From CAZWDL01 sp964632995 (lineage in GTDB: Bacteria; Bacteroidota; Bacteroidia; Chitinophagales; Saprospiraceae): a DNA stretch of 64,000 bases. Within the stretch, counting starts at the first letter, position 1; every line of letters begins with the position of its first letter. The stretch covers positions 1 to 64,000 of the forward strand of contig CAZWDL010000011.1 in NCBI GenBank assembly GCA_964632995.1. The letters run 5' to 3'. The notes under the pieces are model-generated. The model saw only the letters and a program-made list of their open reading frames with translations, searched no databases and was not told where the DNA came from. Position numbers and translations under genes: made by a program. Positions 7,900 through 16,293 of the stretch are shown in pieces.

Positions 7900-10197
7900 T
7901 TACCGCTGAGTTAACACCACAGTATCTCCGGGAGCCGTTGTAATGACCAGTACATTCTCCTCCCCTAGCTCAAAATCGTGCGAACAGGTAAAGTTCCCAT
8001 CAGTAAAGGGATGCTTCAATTGGAGCACACCGCCCGCCGTAGACTCCACCTTCACATTCGTGACCTCACTCTTTTCTTTCTTAGCAGAAACCAGGAAAGC
8101 CCCCTGCGCACGCAACTGATCGAAGCTGACATGCTCCCAATTGTCTGGAATCGCTGGAAAAACATGCACCACGCCGGTATGACTCTGGATCAGCATTTCC
8201 TGCAGGCCGGCGGCAAAGGCGAAGTTACCTTCCAGGGTAAAGGGCCGGTAGGTGGCGTTGGTATAGCCTTTGCCCGACTGATCGCCGTTGACGTGGAAGC
8301 TGTTCGGCAGGCAGAAACTAGTCGCGAAGATGCGCAGTGTTTCCGCGGCTTCTTCGCCGTCGAAAGCCCGGGCCTGCAGGTTGGCCAGCCAGCTGAAGGA
8401 GTAGCCGACCCATTGTTGTGTTCCCACTGCTTTCAAATTGGCGAGGGTTTTCCGAATGATCTGTTGGTCCTCTTCGCCCTTCGAAAAGTCGATCAACCCC
8501 AGGGGGTGCCAGGCCATCAGGTGGGAGAGGTGGCGATGGGACTCCCCCCAGGGTTTGCCGGGGGCGATCATCAGGCCGGTGGTATCGTCAACGGCAAGTT
8601 CCGGCCATTCAGACAGGTGTTCTTCCCAGACTTTCGCTTCGTCTTCCCGGCCGAGTTCACGGGCCAGTTCCGCCGCTTTTTGGTAAGTCCAGCGGATGAG
8701 GGCCAGGTCGAAATTGGTGGTCCGGCCAAACCAGGCCTCCCGGCTGTTGTTGTGAACTTCCGGGCTGGAGCTGATCGGAAGCTTTTTTAAACCATCATTA
8801 TCCCTCACGGAAACATCTTCCAGGAAAGTCGCCACCTCCCTGATCCAGGGATAAGCCTTTTCTTTCAGGAATTGCCGGTCCATAGAATACCGCCAGTGCC
8901 AGTAGAAGTGCTGGCCCAGCCAGGCCGATACGGTCGGGCCAAACGCATACTGTATCCAACCGCCCATCGGGTCGCCTGTCAAAGTGGTGACGCCCGGTAC
9001 GTTCAGCCCCTCCGCTTCGAAATAGTCGCGGGTGTACTGACGGAAAGTATCCCGGTTTTTCCACAGCCAGTTGATAAACCCCACTTCTTCTTCGAGGTGG
9101 TTGCCGCTGTAAGAAGGCCAGTAGCTCAGCTGGGTGTTGAGGTCGTGGTGAAAATCGCCTTTCCAGGGCGGCAGCTTGCCGTTGTCAGCCGTCCAGACGG
9201 CCTGCAGGGAGATAGGCGGCGCATCGGCGCGAGCGGCAGAACCGAATTTGTATTGTTCGAGGCGCCATTGTTTCTGGATTATATCATCTGGTACGGAAAC
9301 ACTGGATTTGGACCAGAACGCTTCCCACCACGCCCGGTGCGTATCGTAAGCTGAGTTCATCCTCTTTTCCAACTGGCCGGCGACGATCGCCGTGGCCACA
9401 GGTCTTTCCTCCCATCCGGGAAAAGCCGAGCTGATACTCCAACACCCTTCATAGCTTTCTGTGCTTTCCTGACCAGCCACATGCACCTGGTACTGAAAGC
9501 CGCCCCAGCCTTCCTGATCGTACGTTTGTGCACCTTGATCTGCGACTACTTTGCCTTCCGGATAACCCAGCCGGCGCAGGTCCTGACCGGTAACGGGGTT
9601 CTCCGCTTCACTCGCCCCGGTTAGATTGTAAGCCGGCGGTATGAGTTCGTAATCGGGGGGCGTCTCCAAGCCTTCAAAACGAAACCAGCCGGCGGGCTCG
9701 GTAGCGTGCACAAAGGTTTGCAGTTTGGCGCCGTTTTCCCAGACCACTTCACACACCGCCTGATCGAGATATAGATGCACAGCAGAAATTTTCCCTAAGG
9801 CAGAGACATCAAACTCCAGGCCCGCCCCCGGGATCTTGGACGGCGCGGGGCTGCGGTCGTACGGAACGTCAAATTTCTCCTGTACGGGCCGGTATTCGTT
9901 CTTTTTCCATTGTTCATAAACCCAGCTGTATCGCCATTCAGGGGTGTCCAGGTTATCCATCGGGCGAAGATCCCAGAGGTCGGCGCGGTCCAGGGACAGG
10001 CGGAGTTTGCCTTCTTTCTGCCAGAGGAGGGCGCCGATCATACCGTTGCCGAGTGGTATGGCTTCGTCCCAAACCGTCGGCAGTTGATCGAAATGAAGAT
10101 CTTCGGGCGATGTTGTCAGGTCTGCCAGGGGCTTTTCTTTCCGGCAGGCAAGCAAGACAATGAGCAGAATGGGATAAAGATAAATTTTTATATTCAT
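7900..10197 (-). CDS. GH95-type glycoside hydrolase (alpha-L-fucosidase/galactosidase)
   Basis: 765 residues with a lipoprotein signal (LIVLLAC). GH95 enzymes are inverting 1,2-alpha-L-fucosidases or alpha-L-galactosidases with a beta-sandwich N-terminus and an (alpha/alpha)6 barrel. Seen here are WDEAIPLGNGMIGALLW near residue 45 (the family opening motif), WKGDFHHDLNTQLSYWP near 345 (the core motif with the catalytic-region asparagine), SSSPEVHNN near 475 and HRHLSHLMAWHP near 555. The C-terminal jelly-roll region follows. It is 9 bp downstream of the dehydratase gene, thus in one operon. Exact linkage specificity cannot be read from sequence. Confidence 0.85.
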   Translation of the reverse strand: MNIKIYLYPILLIVLLACRKEKPLADLTTSPEDLHFDQLPTVWDEAIPLGNGMIGALLWQKEGKLRLSLDRADLWDLRPMDNLDTPEWRYSWVYEQWKKNEYRPVQEKFDVPYDRSPAPSKIPGAGLEFDVSALGKISAVHLYLDQAVCEVVWENGAKLQTFVHATEPAGWFRFEGLETPPDYELIPPAYNLTGASEAENPVTGQDLRRLGYPEGKVVADQGAQTYDQEGWGGFQYQVHVAGQESTESYEGCWSISSAFPGWEERPVATAIVAGQLEKRMNSAYDTHRAWWEAFWSKSSVSVPDDIIQKQWRLEQYKFGSAARADAPPISLQAVWTADNGKLPPWKGDFHHDLNTQLSYWPSYSGNHLEEEVGFINWLWKNRDTFRQYTRDYFEAEGLNVPGVTTLTGDPMGGWIQYAFGPTVSAWLGQHFYWHWRYSMDRQFLKEKAYPWIREVATFLEDVSVRDNDGLKKLPISSSPEVHNNSREAWFGRTTNFDLALIRWTYQKAAELARELGREDEAKVWEEHLSEWPELAVDDTTGLMIAPGKPWGESHRHLSHLMAWHPLGLIDFSKGEEDQQIIRKTLANLKAVGTQQWVGYSFSWLANLQARAFDGEEAAETLRIFATSFCLPNSFHVNGDQSGKGYTNATYRPFTLEGNFAFAAGLQEMLIQSHTGVVHVFPAIPDNWEHVSFDQLRAQGAFLVSAKKEKSEVTNVKVESTAGGVLQLKHPFTDGNFTCSHDFELGEENVLVITTAPGDTVVLTQR

Positions 10198-10206
10198 ATG
10201 CTGCGA

Positions 10207-11451
10207 TTAAGATACTTCAAGCAGGTCAGCGCTCATTCCGGGTTCCTGCGGGACTTGGTAATAGCCATCGACGATTTGCGCCGGATATTTGAAATGCGGA
10301 CTCAAATGTGGAATGTGTTCCAGAAAAACAGCGTCGTGCCCGATAGCAATATGGTTGAAGAGCACCAGGTGTTGGTGGATCTGCCCCATATCGCCAACGT
10401 GTGGCACCACCGGCACGCCAAACTTTCTGGACATCAGGCTGACGGCGATAAATTCGGAAATCCCGCCGACCCGGACGGCATCTACCTGGTTGAAATGCAT
10501 GGCGCCCGATTGCAGGAAGTTCTTAAAGATGACCCGGTTGGGCACGTGCTCACCCAGGGCCAGTTTGACGGGAGCGATCTCCCGGGCGAGAATCACGTGG
10601 GCCGAAACATCGTCGGGATGGGTGGGTTCTTCTATCCAAAATGGATCGATATCCCGTAGTTCCCGGCAGGCGGCAATAGCCTGCGGGAGATTCCACTGCT
10701 GGTTGGCGTCCAGCATGATGGTGGCCCGTTCGCCGGCAATCTCACGGACTAGTTGGGCGCGACGGATATCCCGCTCGCTATCTGGTGATCCGACTTTGAG
10801 TTTCATAGCGGTGAAGCCCCGATCCATCGCCTTTCTGACGTTTTCCTCCACTTCATCGTCGCTGTAGTTGAACCAGCCTACGGAAGTGTCGTAGCCCCGG
10901 TATCCGGTAGTCAGCACGCCGGTTCTTTCTTCTTTGGTAAGTGCCGCTTCTTCCAGGATAGTTGTAGCCTCCTTCAAGGACAGCACCTCTTCGAGGTAGG
11001 AGAGGTCCAGAGTACTGACCATCTCGCTCGGCGACAGGTCCAATAGTAACTTCCAAAGCGGTAGGCCCCGGGCTTTGGCCCACAGGTCAAAACAGGCATT
11101 CGTTACGCTGGCCAATGCGAGATGAACGACGCCTTTATGAGGGCCGAGCCAACGGAAGTTGGGATCGTCGGCCATAGCTTTGGCTACCTTTCCGAAATTA
11201 GCCATGAGCTCATTAATCTCCCGGCCTTCCACGTATTTGAACAGGTAATCGATAGCCCGGCAGACCAGCTCGTTGCCGGCGCCCAAAGTGAACGCCAGTC
11301 CGATGCCATCTATTTTTCGGTCCGTTCCCAAACGACAGACGGCGTAGGCGTAGATAGGCGAATGATGTACGGCATCGGAGCCGGCGCCGCCATTTAGGGG
11401 AAAGCGGACGTCGATCGAATAACCTTTTTTAATATAGACGCATTGGTTCAT
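10207..11451 (-). CDS. L-fuconate dehydratase (enolase superfamily)
   Basis: 414 residues. It dehydrates L-fuconate to 2-keto-3-deoxy-L-fuconate in the oxidative L-fucose pathway. Visible residues fit the mandelate-racemase-like barrel: KLKVG (K217/K219), metal ligands D248 (LDANQQW), E274 (WIEEPTHPDD) and E301 (LGEHV), and H351 (VVPHVGD) as the general base on the opposite face. The family blocks YDTSVGWFNYSDDEV and FLEHIPHLS are also present. Position among fucosidases strongly supports fucose catabolism. The lactonase and aldolase steps are not in this window. Confidence 0.9.
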   Translation of the reverse strand: MNQCVYIKKGYSIDVRFPLNGGAGSDAVHHSPIYAYAVCRLGTDRKIDGIGLAFTLGAGNELVCRAIDYLFKYVEGREINELMANFGKVAKAMADDPNFRWLGPHKGVVHLALASVTNACFDLWAKARGLPLWKLLLDLSPSEMVSTLDLSYLEEVLSLKEATTILEEAALTKEERTGVLTTGYRGYDTSVGWFNYSDDEVEENVRKAMDRGFTAMKLKVGSPDSERDIRRAQLVREIAGERATIMLDANQQWNLPQAIAACRELRDIDPFWIEEPTHPDDVSAHVILAREIAPVKLALGEHVPNRVIFKNFLQSGAMHFNQVDAVRVGGISEFIAVSLMSRKFGVPVVPHVGDMGQIHQHLVLFNHIAIGHDAVFLEHIPHLSPHFKYPAQIVDGYYQVPQEPGMSADLLEVS

Positions 11452-11476
11452 TGGAATTTTATCATGTTGGGTTTTC

Positions 11477-13090
11477 TCAGAAAATCAAATACAATAAGAT
11501 CATAATCCCGGCCAAAGCACCAGCAATGATCAGCGGAATATTCCTGCCTTGCCCCTCTTCGTTATTCAGAAAGGCAAGCGGTGAGCGTAGCGTTACGCTT
11601 TCGATCTTCTTGTAATCCGGCGGCGGCGAAATCAGGCTGGCGACGAAAAAGATGACCGAACTGGCGACAAACAACCACCAGGCTTGCATCATGAAAGAAA
11701 TGCCCCATCCATCGGTAATAATCTTGGTATCGCCGAAGATAGGGAAATCGACGAGAAAGGTGGTCAGGCCCAGCAGAAAGCCGCCGCCGAAAGTGGCGAT
11801 GGCGCCCTGCTGGTTGCCCCTTCGCCAGAATACGCCCCAGAAAAACACGGCGGAGATGGGTGGGGAGATGACCGTCAGCAGCACGTTGATCGCTTCAAAT
11901 ATACTGTCGAATCGAGCGATTAGCGGCGACCAGGAAATCGCAATGATCATGACCACCACAGCCGTGATCCGGCCGATGCGTACCTGCTCGCGATCGGAAA
12001 CGCCGGGCCGATAGTGCTTTACAATGTCGATAGACACCAATGTTCCCGCACTGTTAAGCGCCGCGGCGATGGTGCTCATGAGCGCCGCCAGCAGGGCCGC
12101 AGCCATAAGTCCCTTCATACCGGCGGGCAGTAATTCGGTAATCAGCACCGGGAAAGTGTCATTGGGGTCCGTAATGATATCCTTGAATAACACATAACCG
12201 ATCACACCTGGTAACACCAGGATAAAAACGGGCAGAATCTTGATAAATCCGGCGAAGAGGGGACCAATTTTTGCATCTTTCAGGGTCTGTGCGCCAAGCA
12301 CGCGCTGCACGATCGTCTGATCGGCACACCAGTACCAGATACCGAGTACGGGATACCCCAGCAGAATAGCCGGCCAGGTCAGCCCCGAGGGGTTGTCGGC
12401 CGACGGCACAATGCTCAATTGTTCCGGCTTGGTCGCCGCTTGCAAGGCCGCCCAGCTATCGATCCCGTGATCCGGCAGCGCCAGGAAAGCGAAAATTGTC
12501 AGCATAATAGCGCCGCCGACCAGGATGAACGCCTGAATCGTCTCGGTAATCACCACCGAGTGTAGACCGCCGACCACCGTGTAGAGCGCCGTCAGAATGG
12601 AAATGGCCAGAATGGATATGTAGACATTGATGCCGAAGAATTGCTCAAAGACGACCGCGCCGGCGTACAGACTTACGCCAATATGCATAAAAAGTGCTCC
12701 CAGTAAAGCTAGAAAGGCCAGACAGATGCGGGCCGTGGAGTTATATCGCTTTTCCAGGAATTCGGGGAGCGTCGCTACTTTATTATTGTAATAAAAGGGA
12801 GCAAAGACCAGCCCCAGGACAATGAGGGCAAATACGGCCATCCACTCAAAATTGCCCCAGACCAGGCCGTCGTCAAAACCCGAGGCAGCGAGACCGACCA
12901 GATGCACCGTCGAGATGTTGGAGGCAAACAGCGCCGCGCCGATGACCGGCCAGCGTAGCGAGCGGCCTGCCAGAAAATAAGCCTCTGTATTCATACGCTG
13001 CCGACGGACGATCCAGAGCCCCAGGCCTACGATACCGACCAGATAAAAGACGATGACGAAGAGATCGATGGTTGCGAGATTATTCATCAC
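11477..13090 (-). CDS. Sodium:solute symporter (SSS family), probable sugar importer
   Basis: 537 residues and about 14 hydrophobic segments, the SSS architecture. Family blocks are AYFLAGRSLRWPVIGAALFASNIST in part (GRSLRW...ASNIST), GGLHSVVITE (transmembrane 6 region) and YWCADQTIVQRVLGA. The last is characteristic of SglT-like sugar transporters. Its ATG overlaps the preceding fucosidase stop (ATGA), so the two are coupled. In this locus it likely carries L-fucose or a fucosylated mono- or disaccharide across the inner membrane using the sodium gradient. The substrate is inferred. Confidence 0.88.
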   Translation of the reverse strand: MMNNLATIDLFVIVFYLVGIVGLGLWIVRRQRMNTEAYFLAGRSLRWPVIGAALFASNISTVHLVGLAASGFDDGLVWGNFEWMAVFALIVLGLVFAPFYYNNKVATLPEFLEKRYNSTARICLAFLALLGALFMHIGVSLYAGAVVFEQFFGINVYISILAISILTALYTVVGGLHSVVITETIQAFILVGGAIMLTIFAFLALPDHGIDSWAALQAATKPEQLSIVPSADNPSGLTWPAILLGYPVLGIWYWCADQTIVQRVLGAQTLKDAKIGPLFAGFIKILPVFILVLPGVIGYVLFKDIITDPNDTFPVLITELLPAGMKGLMAAALLAALMSTIAAALNSAGTLVSIDIVKHYRPGVSDREQVRIGRITAVVVMIIAISWSPLIARFDSIFEAINVLLTVISPPISAVFFWGVFWRRGNQQGAIATFGGGFLLGLTTFLVDFPIFGDTKIITDGWGISFMMQAWWLFVASSVIFFVASLISPPPDYKKIESVTLRSPLAFLNNEEGQGRNIPLIIAGALAGIMILLYLIF

Positions 13091-14487
13091 TCTTTTATAG
13101 CGTATACGGACAACCTGGAAATTTCAGGTTCGCCTTTTGACTCGGTAATGCTTAAACGGACAGCGGATACTTCCACGGCCTCGAACCGGTGAATAAATTT
13201 GTGCCCGATACACGAACCGTCGAATAGGGTCTGCCAACCATTTTCTGTTTTTCCTTCGAGCGCAAACTTCCTAACCCGCTCGCCTTTTGAGATGTTTTCC
13301 ATCAAGACCACCTGATTCACTTTTTGCCTAATGGGCAGTTTCAGCATCAGCTTGTCTCCTTGTCCAGATGTACTCGCAACGGGGTCGGAAAACCTTCGCT
13401 TAATCTCTTCACCGAATTCCTTTAACCTTCTCGTATCCGGTTCGGGCAGTAATCCTCTGGGATCGGGTGTCAATCCCAGAATAAGAGAAGTGTTGTGTCC
13501 CACCGAATTATAGTACATCTCCACCAGTTTGTCGAGCGGGTAAATGATGTGGGCGCGGTCGGGTTCCCAAAACCAATCGTGCCCGCCGTGGCCGCGGAGC
13601 GGGGCGTCGCTCATGGCCGGTATATAGTACTCTCCTTCCGGATCGCCGGTTTTCAAAAGCTGAAAATTATTCGCCTGGATTGCCTCCCTTGCTGATTCGC
13701 CGGCGCCAATGACCGGGTAGGGAAACGTTCCCCAGCAGGGATAAGGAACAGTTCCTGATTCGCTGCCGCCCCAACGCATGTCCGCTCGTTGAAGGCTGTG
13801 GTAGAACAGGCAGTTGGGTTGATACTTTTCGAAAATGGGCAATATATCCGGCCCTCCTTGTTCCGGCCCGTGGGCGCCGCCGTCGAACCAAACGATAGCC
13901 AGCTCGCCGTACCTCGAACAAAGTTCTTCGACCATACCTTCGCAGATGCGGTTGTAATGCTGTTGCCGGTTCTCGGCAAAGGCGTTGTCGCCGTTTACCT
14001 TAAAATCGTGAATACCATAAAAGGAATTCCAGCGAATGCCGATATAAATACCTGGTTTAATGCCGTATTTCCGGCAGGAATTGACGAAGTCGCGGACAAT
14101 ATCTCCTTTGCCGTCCTGGTATTTCAAGGCCTTCATACAATAGGGATTCACATCGCTCTGATAAAGCGCGAAACCGGTTTCGTGGGTGGCCGTCAGGATG
14201 GCGATTTTAATCCCTGCCGCTTTGGCTGCCTTTATCCACTGGTCCGTGTCCAGTTTCTGAGGATTAAAGATATTGTAATCTTCAATTGGGGTGATCCTGT
14301 TTTTCCGCTGATTGTATTGTTCCCCGTCAAATACATGTAAATCATAGTGGAAGACGGCGACCAGTTCGGCATTTTGCCATTGTAACTGGACTTCGGTAGG
14401 TAAAGGCACCTCTGCCTTCTCTTGCGAGCGGGCAATTCCCGCTAAAAGCACCATTAATAATGCTAACAGGTACTGTCTTTTTCTCAT
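13087..14487 (-). CDS. GH29 alpha-L-fucosidase, second of tandem pair
   Basis: 466 residues with a signal peptide (LLALLMVLLAGIARSQ). GH29 enzymes are retaining exo-alpha-L-fucosidases. The nucleophile is D202 in IVWFDGGAHG, and the substrate-binding blocks HETGFALY and GIYIGIRWNSFYG are intact. The last 80 residues form a beta-rich module. Roughly 70 percent identical by eye to the upstream GH29 protein, so the pair arose by tandem duplication. It lies 38 bp after that gene and overlaps the symporter by 4 bp. Layout resembles GH29-B enzymes, but the subfamily is not certain. Confidence 0.9.
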   Translation of the reverse strand: MRKRQYLLALLMVLLAGIARSQEKAEVPLPTEVQLQWQNAELVAVFHYDLHVFDGEQYNQRKNRITPIEDYNIFNPQKLDTDQWIKAAKAAGIKIAILTATHETGFALYQSDVNPYCMKALKYQDGKGDIVRDFVNSCRKYGIKPGIYIGIRWNSFYGIHDFKVNGDNAFAENRQQHYNRICEGMVEELCSRYGELAIVWFDGGAHGPEQGGPDILPIFEKYQPNCLFYHSLQRADMRWGGSESGTVPYPCWGTFPYPVIGAGESAREAIQANNFQLLKTGDPEGEYYIPAMSDAPLRGHGGHDWFWEPDRAHIIYPLDKLVEMYYNSVGHNTSLILGLTPDPRGLLPEPDTRRLKEFGEEIKRRFSDPVASTSGQGDKLMLKLPIRQKVNQVVLMENISKGERVRKFALEGKTENGWQTLFDGSCIGHKFIHRFEAVEVSAVRLSITESKGEPEISRLSVYAIKE

Positions 14488-14525
14488 GTAAATATAGTGT
14501 TTTGCTGGTTGATTTTGCCCGGATA

Positions 14526-15920
14526 TTAATAAGAATATGCCTTAAATGCTTTAATTCGAGGCTCATCAACATATTCCCGGATTTTCAGCCGCAATGCCGA
14601 TACGACTCGATCCTCAAACCGATGAATAAATTTGTGACCAATGCACGACCCTTCGAAAATGGTCTCCCACCCATTTTTTGTTTTACCTTCCACTACAAAT
14701 TTTCTCACCCGTTCTCCTTTAGCAATGTCCTCCATCAAAACGAATTGATTGACTGCTTGCGCTTCAGGAAGTTTCAGCATTATCTTCTTACCGGTTCCTG
14801 ATGTGGAGGCTACGGGGTTTGAAAATCTTCGTTTGACCTCCCGGCCAAACTCCTTTAATCGATGCGCATCCGGATCCGGTATCAAGCCATCGGGGTTGGG
14901 GGTAACGCCCAGGATCAACGTCGTGTTATGACCAACCGAGTGGTAGTACATTTCCATCAGTTTATCGAGCGGATGAATGATGTGGCCACGGTCGGGTTCC
15001 CAAAACCAGTCGTGTCCGCCGTGGCCGCGGAGCGGGGCGTCGCTCATGGCCGGTATATAGTAATCCCCTTCCGGGTCGCCGGTTTTCAAAAGCTGAAAAT
15101 TATTTGCACTAATTTCTTCTTTTGCTGATTCTCCAGCGCCGATAGCTGGATAGGGAAACGTTCCCCAGCAGGGATACGGAACCATACCGGTTTCGCTTCC
15201 TCCCCATCGCATATCTGCGCGTTGCAGATTATGGTAGAACAGGCAGTCGGGCTGGTATTTTTCAAAAATGGAGAGCACATCGGGGCCTCCCTGCTCCGGA
15301 CCGTGGGCGCCGCCGTCGAACCAGACCATGGCCCAATCTCCATACCGGCTGGAGATCTCTTCCACGGTTTTTTCCACCATGCAGTTGTAGTGTTGCTGAC
15401 GGTTTTGGGCAAAGGGGCCGGTCCCGTGCACCTTAAAATCATAGATGCCGTAAAAAGCATTCCAGCGGGTGCCGATATACACCCCCGGCAGCATGCCGTA
15501 TTTTTCGCAGGAAGCTTTAAAATCGCGCAGTATATCTCCTTTGCCGTCCCGCCACCGCAGGGCCTTCATGCAATAAGGAGTGGCGTCGCTCTGGTGGAAG
15601 AAAAAGCCGGTTTCGTGGCTTACCGTTAGCATGGCTATTTTGAAACCCGCCTCGCTCAGTGTTCTGATCCATTGATCCGTATCATATTTCTGTGGATTAA
15701 ATATATCGTAGTCTTCAACTGGCGTTATCCTTGCTTTGCTCTGCACATAGAATTCGCCGTCGTGCGCATGGAGGTCCCAGCAAATGAGGGCGGCCAGTTC
15801 GGCATTTTGCCATTGGATTTGTGCTTGCGTGGGTAAGGGGACCTGGTTTTGGGACCGGCTGGTAAAAGGCAATAGTAAAAACAAGCCGAGCACCTTGAGT
15901 AGCAGACCAAATTCTTTCAT
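14526..15920 (-). CDS. GH29 alpha-L-fucosidase, first of tandem pair
   Basis: 464 residues. The start at 15920 (MKEFGLLLKVLGLFLLLPF) gives a clean signal peptide; an upstream in-frame ATG at 15953 would add a charged extension. The nucleophile aspartate is in MVWFDGGAHG near residue 200, with ETGFFFHQSD and PGVYIGTRWNAFYG before it. Compared with its neighbour the first strands differ (ELAALICWDLHAHDG against ELVAVFHYDLHVFDG), close to the active-site entrance, so the two may prefer different linkages. It follows SusD after a 369-bp gap that holds hairpins and element E2. Confidence 0.9.
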   Translation of the reverse strand: MKEFGLLLKVLGLFLLLPFTSRSQNQVPLPTQAQIQWQNAELAALICWDLHAHDGEFYVQSKARITPVEDYDIFNPQKYDTDQWIRTLSEAGFKIAMLTVSHETGFFFHQSDATPYCMKALRWRDGKGDILRDFKASCEKYGMLPGVYIGTRWNAFYGIYDFKVHGTGPFAQNRQQHYNCMVEKTVEEISSRYGDWAMVWFDGGAHGPEQGGPDVLSIFEKYQPDCLFYHNLQRADMRWGGSETGMVPYPCWGTFPYPAIGAGESAKEEISANNFQLLKTGDPEGDYYIPAMSDAPLRGHGGHDWFWEPDRGHIIHPLDKLMEMYYHSVGHNTTLILGVTPNPDGLIPDPDAHRLKEFGREVKRRFSNPVASTSGTGKKIMLKLPEAQAVNQFVLMEDIAKGERVRKFVVEGKTKNGWETIFEGSCIGHKFIHRFEDRVVSALRLKIREYVDEPRIKAFKAYSY

Positions 15921-16072
15921 GTATCTAATCTCTGTTTGGTTTTCTTGCAACATCTACGACCGCGGCCGGAAATGGAAACGGCCTGGTAATATTGTCAGTG
16001 ACCAATATAGTAAGACTTTGATGGGAACCAGTGGTATTCTTTCAGGAGCAGTACACCCTCAAATAAAAAACC

Positions 16073-16106
16073 AACTTACTCCATGGAAAATCGAATGGAG
16101 TAAGTT
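16073..16106. terminator. 12-bp perfect hairpin between SusD and GH29
   Basis: AACTTACTCCAT (16073-16084) pairs with ATGGAGTAAGTT (16095-16106) over a 10-base loop. With E2 it could attenuate read-through or shield the susCD message from 3' decay. It has no clear T-tract. The rest of 15921-16126 shows no gene. Confidence 0.4.
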
Positions 16107-16126
16107 AGTTCTTCATGCAGATCCTC

Positions 16127-16293
16127 CTAGTACACTGTGTATTAAGTTAGTTAGCATTTTGAAGAGGGGATTTTTTCCTCAATCGAGGCGCTGCGGAGCC
16201 TCGTAGCCTAAGCTACGAAGGCGAGCACGGAACGAAGAGTGAGGGAAAAAGAGCCCTTCAAAATGTTGAAAAATTTAGTACACAGTGTACTAG
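16127..16293. repeat. Long palindromic element E2 at the SusD stop
   Basis: About 167 bp. Perfect terminal pairing CTAGTACACTGTGTA with its complement at 16279-16293, arms of about 80 bp with patches such as GCATTTTGAAG, and centre TAGC (16204-16207), loop CTAA, GCTA (16212-16215). AATCGAGGCG at 16181 and AACGAAGAGT at 16231 are shared exactly with E1. CTAG occurs at both ends. The right-hand CTAG contains the SusD stop codon, so the element is transcribed within the operon and would form a very strong hairpin directly after susD. Confidence 0.75.
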
